Below are positions 42,762 to 53,447 of a DNA stretch of 64,000 nt, one piece after another (the first letter of the stretch is position 1; each line of letters opens with the position of its first letter). The notes under the pieces were generated by a model that was not told the DNA's origin, did no database searches, and saw nothing but the letters and a program-made list of their open reading frames with translations. A program made the translations under genes and the position numbers. Location of the stretch: positions 62,001 to 126,000 of the forward strand of contig JACEHZ010000199.1 of NCBI GenBank assembly GCA_017893485.1, read 5' to 3'. This stretch comes from Hemerocallis citrina. Lineage: Eukaryota > Streptophyta > Magnoliopsida > Asparagales > Asphodelaceae.

Positions 42762-45644
42762 TGTAGTACCCCGTATTTTTAAATATTATTTTTAAAGGTT
42801 TATAAATGATTAAAATGATTTTTGGGGACTTAATAAATATTTTCAGAAAAATTCATCTTTTTACATGTGCAAAACACGTACAAATATTTTCTTGAGAAGT
42901 TCAAAAGTCAAATTTTCTTCATGAAAAATCATTATTTAATATTTGGAATTTATTTATAATTTTTCCAGATTTTTCTGAAATTAATTGGATCTATTTGCAA
43001 AATTTTGAGAAAAGAATGATCTTTTTGCAAATTTGTCATTTTGAAGGGTGAAAGTGCAAAATTTATTTTCTGGACTTTTTGAACAGTACCGGTTGAGATT
43101 AACGAGTACATTTTACTTTTAAATCCTAATTTAAATGATTTTTTATTGAGTTTCCAAGAATAGAGATCTATATATGTAAAGTTGTATTTCAAGGGGGGTA
43201 TCTTGCAAAAGTGTTTGGAAAACCCTAAACTTCTTATCCCGGGTATTTAAAAGAAAATGCAGCCGTCATTAGCTGCACAACATAAAATTCTTGTGATTTT
43301 TGGGAGGATCAAGAGGAGGATCTTGGATTTCGCAAAAAAGAGAGGCTTTCTTGTTGGATCTCTTCATTCCTAAGGTGAGTGATGTAAATTTGTTTTGTTA
43401 TTTTGTGTTATGTATGTGAGTGACATGTTGTTTTGCTTTGTGTATGTTTTATGTGAGTAATGTAATTGTTTTGTTTGTCCTTTGAGTTTTATATGTGAAT
43501 AATGTAATTGATTGGTTGATTTGTTTATGTATGTGAGTAGTATAATTTTGGTTGTTGATCTATGATTATTTTAATTAATCTTGGACGTCGAATTTATTTG
43601 CTAGAAAGCATGTTTAGAATTTGAGTATGATTATGAAAATAAGGGATTGGATGGATGAACAATTGAATCTTGTGATTTACAAATTGGATTTTGGTTATGA
43701 GTTGTGGAAGAAATTCAGTGTTGAGAAATTTTAATGGAAGAATTATGAATTAAGAACATGAAAATTGAAGTTTTGAGAAATTGGTTGAATTGAGGAAATG
43801 TATCCGAACTGGGGATTCTTTGAGATTGACGTTTTTATCTGAATACAAATTATTTCAGTAAGCAATGAATTTTTAAGAAACTCTAATTTTGATTATCGTG
43901 TACAACCAAAACTATGCAGTCTGTAGGCCGACAGTCGACTGGCATGACCTTTCAGTCGACTGGTACAACCCGACTGCTATGATCTTTAATTTCCTTGCAA
44001 ATCCGTTCTGGACAGTCGACTGGCACACTTAGAATTTATTTTTCAAAGTTATCGTAGATTTTTCTCTGGTAAGTCGACTTGTGACTTTTGCAAGTCGACT
44101 TATAACACTTAGAATATTTTCTTAAAGATTTCTGGAATTTCTCCCTGGTAAGTCGACTTATGACATTTTAAGCCGACTTATAACCCTTAGAATATTTTCT
44201 TAAAGATTTCTGGAATTTCTCCCTGGTAAGTCGACTTATGACATTTTAAGCCGACTTATAACCCTTAGAATATTTTCTTAAAGATTTCTGGAATTTCTCC
44301 CTGGTAAGTCGACTTATGACATTTTAAGCCGACTTATAACCCTTAGAATATTTTCTTAAAGATTTCTGGAATTTCTCCCTGGTAAGTCGACTTATGACAT
44401 TTTAAGCCGACTTATAACCCTCAGAATATTTTCTTAAAGATTTCTGGAATTTCTCTCTGGTAAGTCGACTTATGACTTCTATAAGTCAACTTATAACACT
44501 CTGGTAAGTCGACTTATGACTTTTATAAGTCAACTTATAACACTTAGCTTATTTTCTTAAAATCATGGAACATTCTTTCTGGACAGTCGACTAATGCTTA
44601 CTATAGTCGACTGGTACTGATGTATTTTTATATTTATGAAGGTTCTTCCAAATGGTTTATTCTCTAAATATTTTGATCTATAACTACTTATGCCTTATCT
44701 TCTATTGAACTTATGTTTTCAAGATGTTAAGTTGAGCAGTTTATGAAGTAAGATTGGTCGAGATATTTGAGTTTGAGTCTCTAGAGGGTGTGTGTGACCC
44801 TAGTATACCGGCGGTTGAGTTCATTATGTTTGGGCCTGTCGAGGCCTTTTAGTTGTTCAGTTGTTGAGTTAAGTCCGGTAGGGTACACCAACTCTAGGAG
44901 ATTCGTTAAGTAATTAAATAATCCAAAAATGATAAGGACAGGTACTAGTGGTGATATGATGAACGGGAACATGGGTTATGGACCTCAGTATGGCTTTCGG
45001 TGTGAGATAATCCCCGAAATTATCCAGGTGTGAGTGAAATAGTCTCCGGAATTACTTGTGGTGTGGGATTGATCTCCGAAATTATTGGGGTCGAGGCGAC
45101 GCACATGTGGTATTCGTGTGATGAGGTCATTGCTTATGGTGTGAGATAATCCCCGAAATTATCCAGGTGTGAGTGAAATAGTCTCCGGAATTACCTGTGG
45201 TGTGGGATTTATCTCCGGAACTATCGGGACATGGCTAATTCTCACAGTTTTTCTTTATCTCGTAGTAGTCATCGTGTTAGGATTAGTTGCATAGCGGGGA
45301 TTGAACCCTATAATGTGGAGACGTTAAAGGCTTGCACCGAACCTATGTAGAGTGCGATGCATAGACTTCGACAAGTACGCATTTGAGAGTCCGCATATAG
45401 AATTTTTGTTTTCTTGACTTGGTTTTATGCATGTGGTTTCCGGTTTTCTACACTTGACACATAGTTTAGTTTCACTTGTTGTTTACATGTTTCCTTGCTA
45501 CGTCATATTTCATGTATTCTTATTTATTACATGTTGTTTAAGAATTCATGCTTAATGTTCATTTATGTTGTTTGTTTTTTTCTATGTCACTCACACCATT
45601 ATGGCTGACCCCTTTAGTTTTGGGGGTTAGGGTTATCTCTAGCC
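42762..45644 (+). repeat. Gypsy 3' LTR, missing its last ~270 bp
   Basis: Starts TGTAGTACCCCGTATTT. After GGTTATCTCTAGCC at 45644 the sequence changes to LINE, where the 5' LTR continues for about 270 bp more. Confidence 0.85.
44060..44550. repeat. 78-bp tandem array in the gypsy LTR
   Basis: GTAAGTCGAC occurs at 44069, 44148, 44226, 44304, 44382, 44460 (period 78) and then 44503. Each unit has TTTCTGGAATTTCTC, the palindrome-bearing AAGTCGACTTAT and TTAGAATATTTTCTTAAAG. Units 2-5 are nearly identical, so the array expanded recently relative to the element. Confidence 0.9.
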
Positions 45645-48175
45645 ATAGACCGTTGTCACCACATGTTCCCAGTCGTCGCTCCTCCTTCTAATTCTAAGTG
45701 AGGGCGTAAACTCCCCAATCTTGTGGTCAATAATTTCAAAGATTTTCAAATCTACCCCAACCGCTATGCCCCCCGAATACCTGGCGGCTGATTTAAACCT
45801 CCGATCAAAGTCCTTTGCCCATTTAATACTCTGGAAATCATCTAAGGTCAGATTCTTAATCCTGGTTTCTTGGAGACCACAAATACTAGGATTATTTCTA
45901 CTAATGGTGTCGCTAATTAACCTCTTCTTACATTTTTGCCTCATTCCCCTAGCGTTTCAAAAGATGTAAAACATTAATTAAACTATAGAACTCCTATCAT
46001 CTATACCCTAGAAGGTTAACATCTCCCCTAAAAACTCATCCATTTGATCTCCTCTCTAATCTTATTAGTATGTTGTACCTGCTCTATTCTATTAGATCTC
46101 ATGGGTAGACCATATAAGTGCATTGTAGATAAGTGAATAATCATTTAACAAATTTAAAACCGAAAAATTGTTAAATGGAATACCTCCACATGCGGATGTG
46201 GGCTCCTTCCCCTTCGACGCCGCCCTGATTAGATCTTCTTCACTAGGTCCTTGTGATCCCCATTTGTCCAATTGCCTCTTGCTCTTCCTTTGATACTCCG
46301 TTACCTTTTTCCTGTGCTTCCATTGTCCACACCTCCTCCCTCTTTCTCTCTTACTTTAGTTTCTGTTTCAGAAATATAATTGTCCTCTCTCACACCGTCT
46401 AGTGCACCAATAATCTCATCCTTTGAATGTAGTCCATTTAAATTGGAGTTATTCCCTCTACTTTCCCCGATGCATGTGATAGCCTCTTCTTCAATAGATA
46501 AATGTACAAGATGTGCATCAGCAAGAGTAGTGGATTTCCAGCCAAAATCTGAGGCCCATAATCTCTGTTAACTATTAATAGCTTCGAAGAACCCTTATTA
46601 TCCCCTTTCCATTATGGGCCGAAACTTTAGGCCCAGACCCACTTTGAGTTGTAGCGCTTTCGTTCTTCACCAATGGCATCATAGCTAGGATAGAGTCTTC
46701 TACCTCAGCTTTCGAAAATGACAAAACGCTTGCTCCGAAGTGACCCCCATCACCTATCCCCTCGAGTGCTGCGCCTTCATCCTTTTTAAATATCCCAGAT
46801 TTTTGGCTGACAAACGTGGTTGAAAGCATCAAATCACCCGCCCCCTCACCTTTAGAGATAGGGATTTGCGGTATGGTAGGTTGACAACTGTAGGGTACAG
46901 AATTCAATCACTTTGATATTTTCAAATCCCCCATGTCTTTTTTGTTTTAAATGGATGCACTGGATGAGTTTGCCTCTGGTTGAACACTGGAGCATTACTT
47001 TTGTTGATCTCTCTTGATGGACGACTCTGATTAACCATCCCCTTATCCAACGACCTCTGGATGTCATCTACCTCCCACTCGTCCCTCTGTTCATCTTCCT
47101 TACCTGCCTCCGCCCTCGATTCACCGCGAAATGAGACACATTTCTTTTTCTCCGTAATAACTTTGACTTCATATCTTTCTTGCTCAAAGTCTACAGGGAT
47201 CATTGATGGAATGTCCTGCTTATTAACCACTCTGATTGGAATACGCGCGAACTCAATGCTTGATTGAACAATGGTGCTCCTATCTATGTTAATAACCATT
47301 CTGAAGCTTCTAATCAAATTTTGAAACCCCGTGCTTACCCAACAATGGTAGGGGGGATTATAAAGACGTATCCAAACTAAGTGAAGTGAGTCCTCTTTCA
47401 AAGCTCCCACGTTGTGATTCCATTGCTTGAATGTGATATAGAACTCCAACCCTTCAGCATCCCTACCCTCTAGCCCATTCAACTGGAGTACTTATATTAC
47501 CCTCTCTTCGTTAAGGCAGTGCAGAAAGAAGTTATTTGGTGAGGTAGCTTTCACCTCTTATTACCAGTTCGGAATTGATTTAGTGGTGGCCTCTAAAATC
47601 TCAGCTATGTCTCACACCTCGGATTGCTAGTTTGCGCCTTCACCAGAATGCACTTCTTAAATCTTCTTTCAAACTCGGCCATGATCGAAGTTGGAGTAAT
47701 GTTAGTCATCACCACTTTCCTATTCCCCGTGCTCTCCTCTGTTTTGCTCGTCTCAGAGTTACGCTTTGAAAGCCTCTTTGGTTGAGGATAAACTGGCAAG
47801 CTTGTTCTTCGGACATGCAGTGGATATGTGGCTGGAGCATCTACATATGTAGTAGAACTAGTCATTCTTGCAATTGTGGATCGAGTGCCCCCTCTTAGCT
47901 CATTTATGGCATAGCTGCCTATTGTCGACCCTGTTAGCGCCCGATGAGCCATTGCTTTCCCTTTTATCCTCGAATCTTTCCATTTTCTTCATCTTCTTGG
48001 TTTTAACCAGAACCCACTGTCCCTCTTCGTCCTCCCGTTTTCTAATAATTTCCTTTTAGGGAGACATGGATGGTTGATGAACTTTATCTTCATCTACCCT
48101 TCGATGATCACTTCTAATGACCTCTGCATATGACTTTCTTTTAGCTTCCGACGATCGATAAGAATTCATATATAG
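45645..48175 (-). pseudogene. LINE: ORF1 and start of ORF2, left part
   Basis: Read right to left: an ORF1 segment with SYAEVIRSDHRR (about 48130) and a basic patch, then a DUF4283-type region (47482-46922: EFYITFKQWNHNVGALK, HLVWIRLYNPPYHCW), then a linker (46907-46575), then the apurinic endonuclease start of ORF2 (45944-45645: NNPSICGLQETRIKN, SGGIAVGVDL). Everything downstream, including RT, is lost at 45644/45645. ORF1 binds LINE RNA; the endonuclease nicks the target. Multiple stops. Confidence 0.8.
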
Positions 48176-49439
48176 TGTCACGCCCCGCTTCCCAGAATAC
48201 GGAAACACGGGCACGTAACCGAGGCCCAGCGAATGATGCAGATACATCATTCATAAGCTGTAAATTTAACTCAACAACAAGATAACAGTTTCAACCACGA
48301 AAGCATATAAAATCACAACGGGATAACAAAGTACATGACATATTACATGAACCAACAACTGGAAAGAAATATAGTTACGGGTCAAACACGCCCGGATTAC
48401 AACATAGAACATAAAGTTTGCAAATTTACAATTTGCAACTTGCAAATTTGTGTCGGGGAACCACGAGCCCCCGTCCGAGTACGCTCTTCTATATTGCCCA
48501 CTACTAAATCTTTTCCCTTTATACCCCAGCTTGTTATCTTTTTATTACAATCAAACATGAACAAAAACTATATGCAACAACAGGGACGGGCAACATGGCA
48601 AGGGTAACATGACAAGATCAATTATCAAGACTTATACGAGGCAGGAAATATATTTCAGGGCTTATAAGACATGTGATGCAACTAATGACATGCATAACAC
48701 TTAACCAAGAAATAAATATATTATAACAACATGCAACATAATAACAAGCAATTCATGCACAACATCATGTATAATTATAGGAGTATATATGTGTCTATTA
48801 ATTTTTGTGTTCGTGTCATGCATACGAGAACAAAGTATTCACGATCACATGTGAATACAGATCGACGGATTAGGTATGGAAACGGGTATCAATTCGACTT
48901 ATGAATGCGAATTGGAGTCAAAAATAATATACTTGCCGTATTTTTACAAAAGCTTGTACTAGAACAAATAAAATTGTACAAGAGACACTTGCCTGCTAGT
49001 TGCCGACGATGAAATTAAAGATAGAATAACGGGATCAGTATCCCGGGCAGCAGAATGCGTGCAAAATATTTGTGGCAGCCACGCCAAATCCAAAATAGCA
49101 ACTCCAACACCAAACAGCAACGACCCCTTTCAACAACTCCAAACAGCTTTCCTAAAAAAAAAACAACTCCAAACAGCAACTACAACTCTACTTCTCCAAC
49201 AACAAACTCCAAAAAAACCACAAAACTCCTCAAATTCTTTTCCACAACAGCAAACACACCACACAATCCACTTGACAACACCAAACACCAATCAATCCAA
49301 TACCACAACACCAAACAGCATCAAACTAGCAATCCCTTCACCACAACAGATCTAATCCCCAAACACAACACTAGTACACTTCTTCTTCTTTTTTTTTTCT
49401 TCACCTCAACACAGACAGAGAGAGAGAGGGGGGGAGAGA

Positions 49440-50110
49440 AGGAGCGGGAGAACTGGGCGCGCGATGGAATGAACGGTGACGCCGGGATAGTGGCGCGACA
49501 GGGAGATGGGTCGTCCAGCGGAGAGGGCGCTCCGATTTCGGCAGTGGTGGGTTCGCGACTGGAGGAGGTCGAGGCGAAGTGGTGTGAAGCGGCAGCGGCT
49601 GTTTGTCGAGACTGGGTGGACGAACGGGGAAGACGACGAAGAGCATTGGTGCTAGCGGGGAGCACTGGCGGTGGAGGACGGCAAGCGGGAAGTGACTGGC
49701 GAGAGCGAAGTTGGAGCTCGAGGTGAGCGGCGGTGCGAGTCGACGAGGGCGACGGAAGCGGCACGACTGAGTCGAAGGGGATGCGAGGAGGATACGAACG
49801 GCAAGAGAGGAGGCGAAGCGATGGTCGAGCGGCAATGGCGGGGCTCGAGGTTGAAGATGACGCGGCGGAATGGTGAGCGCAGGGGAGCTGCGAACGGAGG
49901 TGGAGGCGAGCGAGGGAAGGTCGAGGTGGAGCTTGAGCGGACGGCAAATGGCGAAAGGTCGCTGGCGCGATGACGGGCTCGACTGGTGGTGAGAAGAAGG
50001 CACTCGAAGGCGGCAGGGCGTCTGGGTGAAGATGCTTCGTCGGGGTGGAGGCGATGCGACTGCGGCGGGTGATGCGGGGTGGAGATGAAGTGGAGATGAC
50101 GAAGTGGAAG
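49440..50110. other. GC-rich LTR block, left copy
   Basis: CpG-rich sequence with overlapping frames on both strands (up to 245 aa). Codon content is low-complexity Arg/Ser/Pro in every frame, and small indels against the right copy (55360-56030) shift the frames, which argues against coding. On the minus strand, the element's sense, it lies upstream of a likely transcript start and may be promoter or leader. Confidence 0.6.
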
Positions 50111-50254
50111 GAGGGAGAGTTTGGGTTCTGGTTCGTTTGGCTTCTCTGTTTTGTTAGCGAAACAGAGAGGGGGAGGGGAGAGAGAGTGAGAGAACGGGGA
50201 GGGGAATAAATAATAAGATAGTGGGATAAGAAGTGGGGTAGTTATAATAAGAGC

Positions 50255-51970
50255 GTGGGAAAAGAATTTTTTCCCAAACCGACCTATTTTTTGAAAGTTT
50301 TTCCCAAACCGACCTACTTTTCTTTTTAATTTCCAAAACGATCTACTCGGTCTTTGAAAGACCGAGTCTTTCAAAGACCGTACAGTCATTTTGGTAAATA
50401 CTTTCGAAAGTGGGTCAGTTTGGTAAATACTTTCAAAAAGTGAATTATATTGGTAAAAACTTTCAGAATTAACTATAATTATTATAGTGAATATTATTCA
50501 TACATTTATAATGGCACTAATGTACCACAATGCATTTATAATGTATGTTTGGAATAAAAACTCTTGTATGTGTAGTCATCCTCTTTAACTATACACTCTT
50601 GGTGAATAATTCAAAAAGTGGGTCAGTACGGCAAAATTTTCTATTCAAGAGAATACAATATTATGACCCTCAAAAGAACACTTGCAAAATAAAAATATAG
50701 GAAAGTGTAGGTAATAGTGGCTTAATAATAAAGAAAATAAAGCAGCAATACTGATATTCAAAATCGCCACCTTTAAGTTTTAACTAACCAAGCAAAATAA
50801 TATAAATTAAAAATTATGTTGAAGAACATGTGAAACAATGGCACTAATGTACCACAATTACGGATTTGAATCCTATCCAGTGAAATACTAATTCACTAGA
50901 GTCGCCCATCTAACCACACATCTTGTTGATCATTTGTTGATCATAACAGAGGGCACATATTTTGATGCAAGATGTATGGTTAAATGGGTCAGTGAACGTC
51001 TCTAGTGAATTATTCACCAAGAGGATTCAAATTTCATAATTACCACTGTATTACACATAATTTTTAAATATAACACTATGCAATAATACATTGCACATAA
51101 TTTTTGAAAAGTGAACAATTATGAGGACTATTTTTGAAAAAAAAAATTCTCCCGATAATATATATACAATATTGCATGTTTTTTAAGGTTTGATTAAGAA
51201 ATATAATTGCACTTCAAAATTTGGATGGAGAAGGAGTGGGAAGTTGCCTCCTATATTTGCTATTCTTTTTTTTTAGTTTGTTTTAAAAAAGAAAAAATTA
51301 GAAAAATACTTGAACCAAAAGTGAGTTAGCATAATATATTGTATAGATTACAACTAGAAAAATAAATAACCTGCATCATTGTATTCTTATTTTTCAGCTA
51401 TTAACCTGGTAATAAAAAGGTAAATAGATAACAACAAAAGATGAAAAAATAAAAAGACCATACAAAGTATAGAGTTTTACTAAGGAAATTAGCTCAGACG
51501 ATCTTGAAAGTTTTAAACACGTGCATGTTATGATTTTAGACCCAATAATGCTTTTCTTTCTAGATTTAGGACAACACCCATCACACCAGTAGATAAGAAT
51601 TGAGAGATAGGATATGCAGCAGCAAATATTTCAGTCGGTTAATCAAAGAAAAAGATGCAATTATTTTCCAGTGACTAGTGGAGAGAAATATGCACCTAAA
51701 TGAAGGACAAGAACTCACCTTGGTCAATAATATTCACTATAATAATTATAGTTAATTCTGAAAGTTTTTATCAATATAATCCACTTTTTGAAAGTATTTA
51801 CTAAACTGACCCACTTTCGAAAGTATTTACCAAAATGACTGCGCGGTCTTTGAAAGACTCGGTCTTTCAAAGACCGAGTAGGTCGTTTTGGGAATTAAAA
51901 AGAAAAGTAGGTCGGTTTGGAAAAAACTTTCAAAAAATAGGTCGGTTTGGGAAAAAATTCTGTGGGAAAA
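50255..51970. mobile_element. Mutator-like element with long terminal inverted repeats, 1.7 kb
   Basis: The insert 50263-51961 begins AGAATTTTTTCCCAAACCGA and ends with its reverse complement. GTGGGAAA (50255-50262 and 51962-51969, or GTGGGAAAA as 9 bp) is the target duplication; the empty site is seen intact in the sister LTR near 56163. The inverted repeats extend about 230 bp and include CGGTCTTTGAAAGACCG, itself a hairpin. The AT-rich centre has no transposase. Confidence 0.92.
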
Positions 51971-52851
51971 TGTGCAAGTACGGGATTTGAGAGTGGGGAG
52001 TTGGAGTACGGGACAGAAGAGTGGGGGTGTGGAGAATTGTATAGGGATAGGTGTATAATAATTCTGTACCATTATATGGATTCTGGACTTGGGCTTCAAA
52101 TAAATGGGCTCTAAATAAAATAATATCAATATAGCTTGGGTTGGGCTTCAGAATATTTAATTAAAATAATTAGGGCATTGGGCTAAAATATTTTGGGCTC
52201 AAATTAATTTAATTAAAATCAATTACGAAATTGGACTTCAATAATTGGGCTTATAACAAATAAAATAATAGTTAGGGTATTGGGCTAAACAATTGGGCTC
52301 GGATTTATTTAATAAAATCAAATACGAATTTGGGCTTTAGAATAAACAATTGGATTTCAGATTAACAAATAATAAAATTAAAATACAAAATGGGCCCACA
52401 TTAATATTTAATAAAATCAATAATGTAAACTAGGGCTTAGAATAAAAAATTAAATAATTGGGCTAAAAAATAATTTAATAATAAGATCAATTAGGGAAAA
52501 AATAATTATAAGATACTGAGAATTTAAATACGAAAAAAATACTTTTAAAATACATATTAATGGAAACAGGGGTTACAAATCCTACCAACCTTACAATAAC
52601 TTTCGTCCTCGAAATTTAAGTAAGCGGTATATAGGATTGGGCAAAAGCAAGCTATGGGGTAACAAAATGAAGGATTTAAAAGGGAATGAACAAAGTGGTG
52701 ACAATACCCAAATTTGAAGAGAATGCGGTAAGAAAGAAATGCAAGTGTGATATTCAATATTGAATCAATCAATGGGGATGAATGCAAGTGCAGAAGAATG
52801 ATGACTCAATAATTGAAATATGATAAACTAACAAAATACCTGTAATCGCAC

Positions 52852-53319
52852 TCAGGCAGTCTCTGCTTCCACTACAATCGGGTCAGGGGCTTGGCCGCAC
52901 TCTTCAGCTTGTCCTTCTTTGGGAGCTGCTCCTCCAGTTGGTGCACTTCTTCGTACCCTTCGGCAGTTCCGAATCTTGTGGTCCTTCCCTCCACATGCAA
53001 GACATCGACGATTGGCTCTCCAGCAATCCTTGTGTCGGTGGCCGATCTTGTGGCAATAGCTACACGTCGGATTCTTCTTCTCATGGGTCCGCTTCATGAT
53101 GGCGAAGGCGTGATGCTGCTGCGCAAATATGTTCAGTCGAGTGAGCTTTGCGTACTCCTGAATCCTTTCTAGACTGGCTCTTATCAGCTCATTGTGTGCT
53201 TGTTGTAGTTCCATCATTCTTCGCATCTCCTGGAGAGTGGCAGTGATATTCACTGATGTTTCGTCCTTGGGTGGGGAAGTCGAAATGTCCTCACTAGCCA
53301 TAGTCTGCAAAACTATCAA
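52852..53319 (-). CDS. gag-like zinc-knuckle protein
   Basis: 155 codons, uninterrupted. Residues 1-75 are an acidic then Gln/Met-rich segment predicted helical (TATLQEMRRMMELQQAHNEL), followed by two perfect CX2CX4HX4C zinc knuckles, CSYCHKIGHRHKDC and CLACGGKDHKIRNC, and a basic then Gly/Ala/Glu tail. Such knuckles bind RNA in retroelement gag nucleocapsid. The capsid part is missing or unrecognisable. The protein could package its own RNA for use by enzymes made elsewhere. Uninterrupted and the only frame between the LTRs. A cellular zinc-knuckle origin is possible. Confidence 0.7.
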   Translation of the reverse strand: MIVLQTMASEDISTSPPKDETSVNITATLQEMRRMMELQQAHNELIRASLERIQEYAKLTRLNIFAQQHHAFAIMKRTHEKKNPTCSYCHKIGHRHKDCWRANRRCLACGGKDHKIRNCRRVRRSAPTGGAAPKEGQAEECGQAPDPIVVEAETA

Positions 53320-53425
53320 GTTAGTAAGTATCCAGGTTGGTTATTCATTATCCATGTGATTAATCGTGGTTTACATGTTGTTGAGTTAACCTGGCCAAAC
53401 TCTAACATAATTAGAGTCTAACCTG

Positions 53426-53437
53426 GCTCTGATACCA
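53426..53437 (-). other. Primer binding site of the non-autonomous element
   Basis: GCTCTGATACCA, the complement of TGGTATCAGAGC, lies 10 nt left of the 5' LTR and fixes the element on the minus strand. Confidence 0.85.
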
Positions 53438-53447
53438 CTAAAAATCT

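Larger units (their letters stand above)
36571..45644 (+). mobile_element. Ty3/gypsy chromovirus (Tekay/Del-like), truncated at both outer ends
   Basis: Two LTR parts flank gag-pol. The left LTR begins in its middle (36571 corresponds to 44441 of the right LTR), fused to Copia-3. The right LTR stops at 45644, about 270 bp before its end, fused to LINE sequence. A complete LTR would be about 3.2 kb. Order gag, (protease lost), RT, RNase H, integrase, chromodomain-like C-terminus is that of chromoviruses. Confidence 0.88.
48176..52577 (-). repeat. Left (3') LTR, with a MULE insertion and a 640-bp deletion
   Basis: Nearly identical to 53448-56781 over its shared parts. Relative to that copy it lacks about 640 bp (corresponding to 53677-54315, with an ACAAC/AACA microhomology at the joint) and carries the MULE at 50263-51961. 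Confidence 0.85.
52578..53447 (-). other. Internal region of the non-autonomous element
   Basis: Only 870 bp between the LTRs. The minus-strand order is primer site (53437-53426), gag-like frame (53319-52852), about 270 bp of noncoding sequence, then a weak purine tract (GGTTGGTAGGATT) at the 3' LTR. Confidence 0.8.

Noticed and set aside
49321..50389. Overlapping 208-, 200- and 245-aa minus-strand frames and a 223-aa plus-strand frame
   Set aside because: GC-rich LTR block gives open frames on both strands at once; not conserved in frame with the sister LTR.
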